DNA of 13,528 nucleotides from Neisseriaceae bacterium (GTDB lineage: Bacteria; Pseudomonadota; Gammaproteobacteria; Burkholderiales; UBA11063). Shown in pieces: positions 6,176 through 13,528 of this stretch (the first letter of the stretch is position 1; the number at the start of each line of letters is the position of its first letter). Below the pieces are notes generated by a model. That model worked only from the letters and a program-made list of their open reading frames with translations. It searched no databases and was not told where the DNA came from. A program made the position numbers and the translations under genes. The DNA lies in contig CANEUJ010000031.1 in assembly GCA_947441745.1 (NCBI GenBank), positions 1-13,528 of the forward strand, in the 5' to 3' direction.

Positions 6176-8080
6176 TTATTTTAAATTTTTGATGACTTCG
6201 ACATCGGTTTTTGCGATAATATTTAGATAAGATGGTATCGAATTATCATGAGTATAATCACCTCCGGAGAATAGGTATAGCTTTCTAAAGCCAAGTGCGT
6301 ACAATTTTTTTGAGATTTCAATTCCAGTAATGCATTCACCTTTAAATTCATTATCAATTATGAAATTAGTATCTTTTGAGTAATTATGTACATTTAATAA
6401 AAACTCATGTGCTGTGTTGTAGGTATCAACCAATTTATCAACTAAAATATATTTTATTATCGTACTTACAAGAAGCTCATCGTCATCAATAATAACTAAA
6501 TCAACTATTTTTGTTTTAGTGGGTACCTGTCTAGCTATAATAATTCCCACTTCTGAAGCTAGTAATTTTGGAAGTATTTTGGTATTAGATGCTTTGGCTA
6601 TATTACGTACAGTTTCATTATTGTGATGGCTAGTGACTAAAATTGAACGGCTACATTTTGTTTGGTTTATAACATCTAGTCCATTAGTGTTTTGTTTTAA
6701 TAATTCATAGTCAGTTAATAAAAAAACTTTCTCTTTCTGAAAAGTGGGTAGATTAGTAATATATTCTATTGCCTCAATTCCTTGTTCAAAATGTTTAAGT
6801 ATAATATTAGGTACTTCTTTTTTAAATCGTGCATCCCATGCCCCATGAATTGATGGGTCATCGTCCAGAATAACTACCAAATTATCAGCTTCTAACTCAA
6901 TTAAACTACACATCCAACCAGGAGTTATCGCTATTGGAAATGTTACGATAATTTGGGTGCCTATATTTATTTTTGATTCGATATTTAGTTCACCTCCATT
7001 ATTTGTAATAGCATTTCTTATTTGCTCATAACCGATACCATGTCCATTTTTTTTACCTGAAGTAACACTTATACTGTTTAGAATTTTTTGTTTTATTAAA
7101 TAAGTCATTCCTTTACCGTTATCTTCAATTATAATTTGAACCTTATTATCTATTACATCAAGGTGTATATTAACTCTACCATAGTAGTTATCTAATGCAT
7201 CAACAGCATTATTAATTATATTTGATAGCATACACTTAAATTCAAGTATATTTACATCAATAAATGCAAAATGCCCAGCTTGACTAATTTTTGTTATAAA
7301 ATTTACGGGTGAGTTCATGTATTCATATCTTTTTTCAGTTATAACATCCAAAATATCTGAATTAATTAAACTTATAGATTGTTTTGAGTCAAACTTGCCA
7401 AGGTAGCCATCATGTTGGAGTTTAAATTGATTTAATAAATTACTTGCTATATCCTGAATTCTAGTAACTGATTTTGTTACAGTTAAGCGAATTTTTTCAG
7501 AAATGTTATCACAATGTGGAAGTATCATTTGTAATGTAGCTATTGGAGAGCGTATATCATGAACAACCTGCTCAACTATCCTTCTTATTTGTGTTTGCTG
7601 ATGTTTTTCTACTTCATGAATCTTTTTTTCAAATTCAAATTTGTTTTTTTCAAATATATGTTTTGCTCTTGCTAATTTTGTTTCTTCTGCTTCTTTTTTA
7701 GCCGTAACTTCAATAGCGGTACAAATTGTTCCAACAATACTACCATCACAGTCAAATAGAGGAGCTCTGACAGTATCATAGTATCTAAATTTTCCAGTAA
7801 TAATATCAACAATTTTTTCTTCAGCTATGATTGATTTTTTAGTTTCTAAAACTATTTTAATCATCTTGGTTAATTCATAAGCTATTTCATTGGGGTAGTA
7901 ATCATAAAATGTTTTACCAATTAAGACTTCATTTATTGTCTTTGAGTGACTTCCTATAGCACTTAAGCATAAATCATTTCCACCTACAATAATACAATTA
8001 GTATCCAACCAGTATACTGGAATGGGGATTACAGTAGCAATATAACTTAATTCAGTAAATATTTTAGGTGTTTTAGCCAT
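6176..8080 (-). CDS. Soluble PAS hybrid histidine kinase with two receiver domains
   Basis: A 634-residue signalling kinase with no membrane segment or signal peptide, so it should act in the cytosol. Order: PAS domain (about 10-125, ending GTICTAIEVTAKKEAEE), a charged helix likely to be coiled coil (126-170), HisKA with phosphoacceptor H174 in VVHDIRSPIA, an ATPase domain with N-box N290/N291 (NIINNAVDAL), G1 DNGKGM (320-325) and G2 GHGIGY (346-351), receiver 1 (about 400-515: D406-D408, phosphoacceptor D457 in LLTDYEL, T483, K505) and receiver 2 (about 525-634: D532-D534, D576 in IIDNEF, S605, K624). All catalytic residues appear intact. There is no DNA-binding domain, so output must go through an HPt or another regulator not in this window. 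It lies 28 bases after the synthetase, on the same strand, with a poor Shine-Dalgarno, so it is probably cotranscribed. The ligand is unknown; the synthetase product is a hypothesis. Confidence 0.9.
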   Translation of the reverse strand: MAKTPKIFTELSYIATVIPIPVYWLDTNCIIVGGNDLCLSAIGSHSKTINEVLIGKTFYDYYPNEIAYELTKMIKIVLETKKSIIAEEKIVDIITGKFRYYDTVRAPLFDCDGSIVGTICTAIEVTAKKEAEETKLARAKHIFEKNKFEFEKKIHEVEKHQQTQIRRIVEQVVHDIRSPIATLQMILPHCDNISEKIRLTVTKSVTRIQDIASNLLNQFKLQHDGYLGKFDSKQSISLINSDILDVITEKRYEYMNSPVNFITKISQAGHFAFIDVNILEFKCMLSNIINNAVDALDNYYGRVNIHLDVIDNKVQIIIEDNGKGMTYLIKQKILNSISVTSGKKNGHGIGYEQIRNAITNNGGELNIESKINIGTQIIVTFPIAITPGWMCSLIELEADNLVVILDDDPSIHGAWDARFKKEVPNIILKHFEQGIEAIEYITNLPTFQKEKVFLLTDYELLKQNTNGLDVINQTKCSRSILVTSHHNNETVRNIAKASNTKILPKLLASEVGIIIARQVPTKTKIVDLVIIDDDELLVSTIIKYILVDKLVDTYNTAHEFLLNVHNYSKDTNFIIDNEFKGECITGIEISKKLYALGFRKLYLFSGGDYTHDNSIPSYLNIIAKTDVEVIKNLK

Positions 8081-8108
8081 TTAAGTAAACTACCTATATA
8101 CGATTATT

Positions 8109-11100
8109 CTAACAACTTTTTATTAGGTTTGATAATATGTTTTGATTAATATCTGGCCATTTGAAATGAAGTTTATCTAATAAGTATTCAGCTTTATTTT
8201 GAAAAATAAATATTTTTGCTAAATTACTTATATCTGGTTGCAGCCACCATTGATGCAACATAAATAATTGAATTTCATCGATATCAATATTATTTTTTAA
8301 TTGTGTTGCTATTGCATCAATAAATTCAGGTAATGTCACTTGTTTGATAGCTGTTGATTTATTCTCTCCTAATAATTTGTATAAATTATATTTATTGGGG
8401 TTAAACACATGATAAATTTGATTTGATAAGCCTATTTGATTGAAAAGTAATGTTATTGCTCTGGCTGTATAATCTACTGGGGAGATTTCTACCTCAAAGA
8501 TCTCTTTGGGAATAATGCCTAGTTTTGATATGGTTTTAATACGTTGCAAAAAGGCATTGTCATCTACATTTTCTTGAGTTTTGTTGGTTGTTGAATTAAT
8601 AGCAAGATTGCCAACGCGATAAATGCTAGTTTTAACACCATAATCTTGATATTTTATACATGATTGTTCACTTTGATATTTGGTTTTAGTATAAATATTA
8701 TCTAGATTAGCTTTTTTTTCATCGATATGATCTTCGGTAAATATATTATAGCTAGAATCTGTTACCCTTAAATTCGTAAAAACTCCAATAGTGGAAATAT
8801 AATGAAAATCTTTATTACTAGTTAATTTACATAATTCAAGTAAATTTATTGTAGACTGTACATTTTCCTGGTAAAACTCTGAATTACTACCATAGTGTTT
8901 TACAAGTGCAGCCGTATGTATGATACTTGAGATATTATCAACTAATTCAGAATAAAGAGTATTATCAATACCTATATTAGTTTTACTTATATCTGATGTA
9001 AAAACTTTTATTCTATCAACATAAATATTTAAGTCAATATCAAAATAGTATTTAAATTTATTATATAATCTTGTATAAGAGGCTTCGTTTAATTTATTAG
9101 CTCGGACAGGCAGATATATAATATGATTTGTTGTTGTTAGTAATTCATATAATACATGACAACCTAAATATCCAGTACCACCAGTTAATAATACTTTTGA
9201 AGTAGGACGTACTCTAGAATCAAATATATAGGATTGTATTTGTTCTTTATATAATTGCTGTTGCAACTTTATCTGATCATAATTTGTTTCTTTTTCTAGA
9301 GCAAGCCTTAAATAAATTAATTTTATTTGCTCTAATTTATTTGTGAGATCACTGTTGTTATTGGTTAATAATTGAGCAATCTTAGCTGGCGTCTTATATT
9401 CAAATATATCATTAACAGAAATCTGCAGTTTAAATGCTAGATGAATAGCAGATATCGAGTTACCACCTAATCTAAAGAAGTTCTCATTAACTCCAATTTG
9501 ATGTATTGATAACTTTAAAATGTCAGCAAAAACTTTACAGGTTTTATTTTCTGGCTCATTTCTAGGTGCGAGATAGTTACTATTATTAGTAGAAATAACA
9601 GCTTTTGGTAATGCTTTTATATCTAATTTACCATTTTTAGTAAGTGGTAGCTTATCCAAATATATGGTAGTACTTGGTACCATATAATCTGGGAGCATCT
9701 CTGATAAGTAGTCTAAAATTAAATTTTCATCTATCTTAGCATCAGCAACATAATAAGCTGCTAAAAATTGGATAGATGAATTTGTTTGACCATTTGCAAG
9801 AACAACACATTGTTTAATTTTAGGATAAGTTAATAGTTTGGTCTCGATTTCGCCTAATTCAATTCTATAACCACGGATTTTAACTTGTGTGTCATTGCGT
9901 CCAATATATTCTATATTACCATTAGGCAAATAACGCACCAAATCACCTGTTTTATAAAGTTTAAGATTGGTTCCTAATAGTTTTTCATTAATAGTTTGAA
10001 ATGGGTTTTGGATAAATGTTTTTTGAGTAAGTTCAGGTAAGTTTAGATATGCTCGAGCTAGTCCAGATCCACCAATATATAACTCTCCTATAGCACCAAT
10101 TGGTAAAACATTAAGATTATTATCTAATACATATAAGGTTGATTGATTTAATGGATAACCTATAGTATCAATTTTTAGATGATCAGATAGATGGTTTTTG
10201 AAATCAGTAATGTCACAGCTTACTTCTCCTGCTTCAGTTGGGCCATAATAATTAACATATTTGATGTTGGTGTTTTCATAAATTAATGATTTATTAAACT
10301 TCTCTCCACTTAAGTGAATTATCCGTAATTTAGTAAATATATCTTTGGTATATAGGTAATTATTTATTGCATCTAATTGTGACGGTACAAAATGACAAAT
10401 ATTTATATCGTTAGTAGTAATAAGATTATATATCTCTTCTATATCAAAAACTGATTTTGTAATGTATAGTGCTGCACCAGATAATAAAGTTATAAAAATA
10501 TCTGAGAAAGAGACGTCAAATATATAATTTGTTTTAAATAAATATCGACAATTAGAGGTTATACCACTTTTTTCTATCATTGAAATTATGCGTATTGCCA
10601 CACTATTTTGTTCTAACATAACCCCTTTAGGTTTACCAGTAGTTCCACTTGTGTACATTACATAAGCTAAATTATTACCTTTAGTATTTAATTTTAGGTT
10701 TTCTGACTTTTGCTCATTTAATATACATTCTATTTCAGAGCTATCAATAGCAATAACTGCAATATTAGTATTCTTAGTATTTAAATTTGATAGATAATTA
10801 TAATTATGGTTATTTGTAATAATTACTTTTGCTCTAGTATCATTTAATATATAGCAGATACGTTCTTCTGGATGAGTTGTATCTATAGGAACGTAGGCAA
10901 CACCAGCTTTTAAAGAACCAAGGATAGAGATAAGCATATAGATTCCTCTATTCATATATAGAACAATTAATTCATCGGGTTTTGGATTGTGAGTTATTCT
11001 TAAAAAATTTGCAAATTGATTAGCTTTATAATTTAACTCACTATATGTTAATTTGACATCTTCAAAAACTAATGCTATATTATCTGGGGTTTTAGTAACT

Positions 11101-12467
11101 TGTGCCTCAAACAGCTCTTGGATGCTTTTATTTGATTCACAATATGAGTCATTGCTATTCCAGTTGTACAATATCTTATTGTATTCTTTTTCACTGAGGA
11201 TCATATACTCCTTAAGCGGTTTATTTGTAATACCAGAGCATAAATCATTTAGTATATTAAGAAATAATAATTTATAATGTGCAATAAAGTTTGTTAATAT
11301 TGTTTCATCTATATGAAGAATATTGTATCTTACGCTGAAATTTAGTAGATTATTTTCTACTTCCAATTCAAAAATAAGCCTTGTTGGCAAATCTATATTA
11401 AATTCATCATTGATTTTATTTGTTTCTGCATTATTGAAATTAAAAGCAGAATTTTTGAGATTAGTTTTATTAAACATTATCTGAAGTATGTTTTTGTTTG
11501 AGTTATCTATAATGTCGTTAATTGGGTAATAATATGAGTTTTCATTTTTAATTTGACTTGTTTGGATATGGTTTTGCTGAAATAGATCAATTATTGTAGT
11601 TGTTGCATTAAATTCATATGTATTAATATTAGTATTAATGCATACACCAGAAATCAATGGTATTCCACCTTTAATTTTAACTGGGTAACTAAACGAAATT
11701 CTGTTTTGACTGGTATATTTATTTAATAGAGTAACAAATATACATTGACTAAATACATAAGATGATATATTAAGCTTTTTAATTGCGGGTATTAGTTTAG
11801 CCATTATTTCATCGGTAAAACTAAATCTATGTTCCTTAGTTCTATCTATATCGATTTCAGATTTTGCCCATCTTAAATCAGTTGCTTCAACATCATTTAA
11901 TTTTTTATTCCAAAAATCATGATATTGTAAATTGAATTGCTCTAGACGTTCATTATAGATTTGTGTGCTTTCCAAAAGTAGTGTTTCTTGTTCTAATAAA
12001 GAGTGTTGTGCAGTGTATCGAGGGGCGTTATAATAATTTGATATTTCACTAATTAGTGTTTTAAATGAGTTGCCATCCATTAATATGTGGTGAAAAACTA
12101 GTATAAACCTATAACTACCATCAGGTTCACTAAATACTGCAAATCGATATAAAGCATTTTCTTCGGTATTAAAAGGTTGAGATATAAAATTAAGAATCCT
12201 CTCTTGATCATACTTGCCATCAAAATAATCAAGTGTTGCTATCTGATTATTTTCTACCCAGAATAACTCATCATCTATGCGATTTACATGACTATTCAAT
12301 ATTAAATAATCAGAAATTAATCTTTTTAAAGAACTACGTAACCGTTTTATATCTAACGATGAAGAAATATTTTGATCAAATACAAGATGATACTTACTAC
12401 TATTTTGGTCTAGCTTCCATTCATTGTAAAATATCTTATGATAAGGAGATAATTGAATTTTATACAT
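8109..12467 (-). CDS. One-module nonribosomal peptide synthetase, C-A-T-R
   Basis: A 1452-residue cytosolic synthetase. The condensation domain (about 1-430) has an intact HHILMDG motif (H126, H127, D131). The adenylation domain (about 445-960) has YTSGTTGKPKG (605-615), YGPTEAGE (741-748), YKTGDL (838-843), GRNDTQVKIRGYRIELGE and NGKLD with K947. The thiolation domain (about 968-1037) carries S1004 in LGGNS for phosphopantetheine. A helical linker (about 1040-1085) leads to a thioester reductase domain (about 1088-1452) with TGGTGYLG (1095-1102), S1225/T1226 and Y1259-xxx-K1263. It should load one amino acid, join it to an acyl or aminoacyl donor, and release an aldehyde or, after a second reduction, an alcohol, using NAD(P)H. 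By-eye selectivity residues are D651, V652, S655, H692, H718, S720, Y740, E748, V749, K947; I know no match. AGGAT precedes the ATG by 8 bases. No phosphopantetheinyl transferase gene is in the window. Confidence 0.93.
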   Translation of the reverse strand: MYKIQLSPYHKIFYNEWKLDQNSSKYHLVFDQNISSSLDIKRLRSSLKRLISDYLILNSHVNRIDDELFWVENNQIATLDYFDGKYDQERILNFISQPFNTEENALYRFAVFSEPDGSYRFILVFHHILMDGNSFKTLISEISNYYNAPRYTAQHSLLEQETLLLESTQIYNERLEQFNLQYHDFWNKKLNDVEATDLRWAKSEIDIDRTKEHRFSFTDEIMAKLIPAIKKLNISSYVFSQCIFVTLLNKYTSQNRISFSYPVKIKGGIPLISGVCINTNINTYEFNATTTIIDLFQQNHIQTSQIKNENSYYYPINDIIDNSNKNILQIMFNKTNLKNSAFNFNNAETNKINDEFNIDLPTRLIFELEVENNLLNFSVRYNILHIDETILTNFIAHYKLLFLNILNDLCSGITNKPLKEYMILSEKEYNKILYNWNSNDSYCESNKSIQELFEAQVTKTPDNIALVFEDVKLTYSELNYKANQFANFLRITHNPKPDELIVLYMNRGIYMLISILGSLKAGVAYVPIDTTHPEERICYILNDTRAKVIITNNHNYNYLSNLNTKNTNIAVIAIDSSEIECILNEQKSENLKLNTKGNNLAYVMYTSGTTGKPKGVMLEQNSVAIRIISMIEKSGITSNCRYLFKTNYIFDVSFSDIFITLLSGAALYITKSVFDIEEIYNLITTNDINICHFVPSQLDAINNYLYTKDIFTKLRIIHLSGEKFNKSLIYENTNIKYVNYYGPTEAGEVSCDITDFKNHLSDHLKIDTIGYPLNQSTLYVLDNNLNVLPIGAIGELYIGGSGLARAYLNLPELTQKTFIQNPFQTINEKLLGTNLKLYKTGDLVRYLPNGNIEYIGRNDTQVKIRGYRIELGEIETKLLTYPKIKQCVVLANGQTNSSIQFLAAYYVADAKIDENLILDYLSEMLPDYMVPSTTIYLDKLPLTKNGKLDIKALPKAVISTNNSNYLAPRNEPENKTCKVFADILKLSIHQIGVNENFFRLGGNSISAIHLAFKLQISVNDIFEYKTPAKIAQLLTNNNSDLTNKLEQIKLIYLRLALEKETNYDQIKLQQQLYKEQIQSYIFDSRVRPTSKVLLTGGTGYLGCHVLYELLTTTNHIIYLPVRANKLNEASYTRLYNKFKYYFDIDLNIYVDRIKVFTSDISKTNIGIDNTLYSELVDNISSIIHTAALVKHYGSNSEFYQENVQSTINLLELCKLTSNKDFHYISTIGVFTNLRVTDSSYNIFTEDHIDEKKANLDNIYTKTKYQSEQSCIKYQDYGVKTSIYRVGNLAINSTTNKTQENVDDNAFLQRIKTISKLGIIPKEIFEVEISPVDYTARAITLLFNQIGLSNQIYHVFNPNKYNLYKLLGENKSTAIKQVTLPEFIDAIATQLKNNIDIDEIQLFMLHQWWLQPDISNLAKIFIFQNKAEYLLDKLHFKWPDINQNILSNLIKSC

Positions 12468-12511
12468 TTTTTACATCCTATTATATTAGTAATTAAATAT
12501 TATTTTAATAC

Positions 12512-12528
12512 GCAAATTATAAATTTGC
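12512..12528. promoter_or_regulatory. Palindrome GCAAATT-ATA-AATTTGC at the synthetase transcription start
   Basis: Perfect 7-bp arms flank a 3-base centre, directly next to the -10 box of the synthetase promoter (12529-12534) and covering the expected first transcribed bases near 12522. A dimeric regulator bound here would block RNA polymerase, so a repressor operator is the simplest reading. The regulator is unknown, and I saw no second copy in the window. Confidence 0.45.
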
Positions 12529-12556
12529 ATTGTACCAGCGTTTATTAATATGTCAA
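12529..12556 (-). promoter_or_regulatory. Strong sigma-70-type promoter of the synthetase-kinase operon
   Basis: On the minus strand a perfect -35 box TTGACA (12556-12551), a 16-base spacer and a TACAAT -10 box (12534-12529) preceded by TGG (extended -10). Transcription should start near 12522, leaving a leader of about 55 bases before the ATG at 12467. This is the best promoter in the window, and the nearby palindrome suggests that it needs restraint. Confidence 0.65.
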
Positions 12557-12668
12557 AAGCAATTTTTATGCATAATATTTTAGTCGTAATTTATACCCTA
12601 AATACTTATAAAAGGTTTGATTTATTTATTCTTTTTTGGAATTAATTAATTTCAAAAAATGCTTACAA

Positions 12669-12693
12669 TATAATTTCAAGCTAGATTTATAAT
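12669..12693 (+). promoter_or_regulatory. Possible promoter region of the secreted-protein gene
   Basis: Two consensus TATAAT hexamers occur at 12669-12674 and 12688-12693, 73 to 97 bases upstream of the GTG start. Neither has a convincing -35 box at 16-18 bases. In DNA this rich in A and T such hexamers are weak evidence. The rest of the 298-base intergenic region (12468-12765), apart from the synthetase promoter and palindrome, shows no gene or RNA that I can recognise. Confidence 0.25.
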
Positions 12694-12765
12694 GTCTAAC
12701 TCAAAATATATTGATCTCAAAATTGTTTTGTTGATATCAGATAATTCTTATAAGGTGTTAGTAGA

Positions 12766-13528
12766 GTGAATTCTAAACTTAGTTTTAAAAAAAATAAAAT
12801 TGTGGCTATGCTAATGTTAATGGGGGCTTTAGATTCGGTTTATGCTGAGGATCCTGTATACCAAGGTGTTGGCCCAGTAGATTCAAATAATGCTATCCAT
12901 ATTCAAAATGGCAATACGGTTACAGCTTCTGGTTGGTGTGAGTTGGATTATATTGATAGTTTTCCCGGTGTTCACATCTTATATTCTCATGATCCTGGCT
13001 GTGCTGGTAATACAGGTATATTTGCTTGTGATGGCAATGAGGGGAGCTTTGCCAACGATGATAGAGGTTTTAATTGGGTGAGAAAGAAATGTTATGGTCC
13101 CGAGCGAAATTTTGATATAACAAATAATACAGGATATCCCATTAATTCGATCTATTTTGATGGCGATGAATATAGAACCAACCCAAATACACCAACTAGT
13201 AGTATCTGGTTGGTAGCCCAAAAAACACCTCCAGAAGGAGTTAGATCTACTAATTTTGGTGGGAGTGTACTTGCAGTTGATACTGATTACGGAGAAAAGA
13301 GATCTGGTGTTGTTGGAGCTTTGACTATTCAAAGTGATGATTTAGACGAATCACCTGCTTATAGTGTTGCACAAGCAGCAGTTGTACAGAATAACCCTAA
13401 GAGTCCAGATGGGAACTATATACTAACTAGCTCAGTTCCAATTTTAAATCGAGGGCCACACCCTGTAGTAAAGCCGATAGCATGTGTAATTCCACCAGCT
13501 AATGGTCAGTTTAGTACTAGCAAAGATG
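12766..13528 (+). CDS. Secreted or surface protein of unknown function (partial, 3' end outside window)
   Basis: An open frame starts at GTG 12766, eight bases after AAGGTG (12752-12757), and stays open for 254 codons to the window edge. An in-frame TAA lies just upstream (12751-12753), so GTG is the only start that keeps the basic n-region. Residues 1-27 form a Sec signal peptide: KLSFKKNKK-like basic start (KLSFKKNK), hydrophobic IVAMLMLMGAL, and a VYA cleavage site before E28. The mature part is rich in Asn, Gly, Asp, Ser and Pro, lacks long hydrophobic segments, and has cysteines at 58, 79, 88, 109 and 240 that could form disulfides in the periplasm or outside. I recognise no domain. Composition suggests a beta-rich exported protein. 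It is divergent from the synthetase, which gives no functional link by itself. Confidence 0.75.
   Translation, partial: MNSKLSFKKNKIVAMLMLMGALDSVYAEDPVYQGVGPVDSNNAIHIQNGNTVTASGWCELDYIDSFPGVHILYSHDPGCAGNTGIFACDGNEGSFANDDRGFNWVRKKCYGPERNFDITNNTGYPINSIYFDGDEYRTNPNTPTSSIWLVAQKTPPEGVRSTNFGGSVLAVDTDYGEKRSGVVGALTIQSDDLDESPAYSVAQAAVVQNNPKSPDGNYILTSSVPILNRGPHPVVKPIACVIPPANGQFSTSKD

Noticed and set aside
8101..8114. Minus-strand TGTTAGAAT at the end of the synthetase, like the element before bioD
   Set aside because: It includes the synthetase stop codon and has no -35 partner; chance similarity in AT-rich sequence is likely.
11053..11277. Plus-strand open frame of 74 codons inside the synthetase gene
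   Set aside because: Antisense shadow of the adenylation/condensation linker; no recognisable protein.
12480..12485. Minus-strand TATAAT close to the synthetase ATG
   Set aside because: Transcription from it would start inside the ribosome binding site; the promoter at 12529-12556 is far better.
12233..12496. Plus-strand open frame of 87 codons over the synthetase 5' end
   Set aside because: Antisense shadow that also covers the synthetase leader; no features of its own.
12890..13332. Two overlapping open frames, one on each strand, inside the right-edge gene
   Set aside because: The frame starting at GTG 12766 has a signal peptide and a good ribosome binding site and stays open to the edge; the others are its shadows.
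1..13528. CRISPR arrays, tRNA/rRNA genes, insertion sequences and riboswitches
   Set aside because: No regularly spaced repeats, cloverleaf signatures, transposase-like frames or recognisable aptamer folds were seen on either strand.

Overview
The window is AT-rich DNA (roughly 30% G+C by eye, not counted) with densely packed bacterial genes. The enzymes of a full gammaproteobacterial-style late biotin pathway, including a BioC/BioH pair, together with a soluble PAS hybrid kinase, suggest a low-GC gammaproteobacterium of the Legionellales or Francisellales kind. That placement is an inference from gene content and base composition; no rRNA or other marker is present. I saw no tRNA, rRNA, insertion sequence or CRISPR array.

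Left edge (1-549): the 5' end of a leftward gene whose N-terminal domain resembles the wing domain of Orn/Lys/Arg decarboxylases. It is preceded by a good sigma-70-type promoter whose -10 box lies between the arms of an inverted repeat. The bioB promoter should also be in this spacer but is less clear.

Biotin block (550-6127, rightward): bioB, bioF, bioH, bioC, bioD and bioA. BioC and BioH provide the methyl-ester route to the pimeloyl chain; BioF, BioA, BioD and BioB then build the two rings. Genes overlap by a few bases except between bioC and bioD, where 132 bases hold an AT-rich hairpin and a candidate extended -10 promoter. The block may therefore be two transcription units, bioBFHC and bioDA.

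Signal-like block (6176-12467, leftward, convergent with bioA): a 1452-residue one-module nonribosomal peptide synthetase (condensation, adenylation, thiolation, thioester reductase) is followed 28 bases later by a 634-residue soluble PAS/histidine kinase/double-receiver hybrid. The synthetase has a strong promoter (TTGACA, 16 bases, TGG-TACAAT) with a perfect 7-bp-arm palindrome at the expected start of transcription. The module should release a small amino-aldehyde-type product, which could cyclise or be reduced. The attractive hypothesis is that the kinase senses that product or its effect, giving a two-gene signal synthesis/perception unit. This is inference.

Right edge (12766-13528): a rightward gene with a GTG start, cut by the window end, encoding a protein with a clear signal peptide and no domain that I recognise. 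It is divergent from the synthetase and shares a 298-base intergenic region with it.
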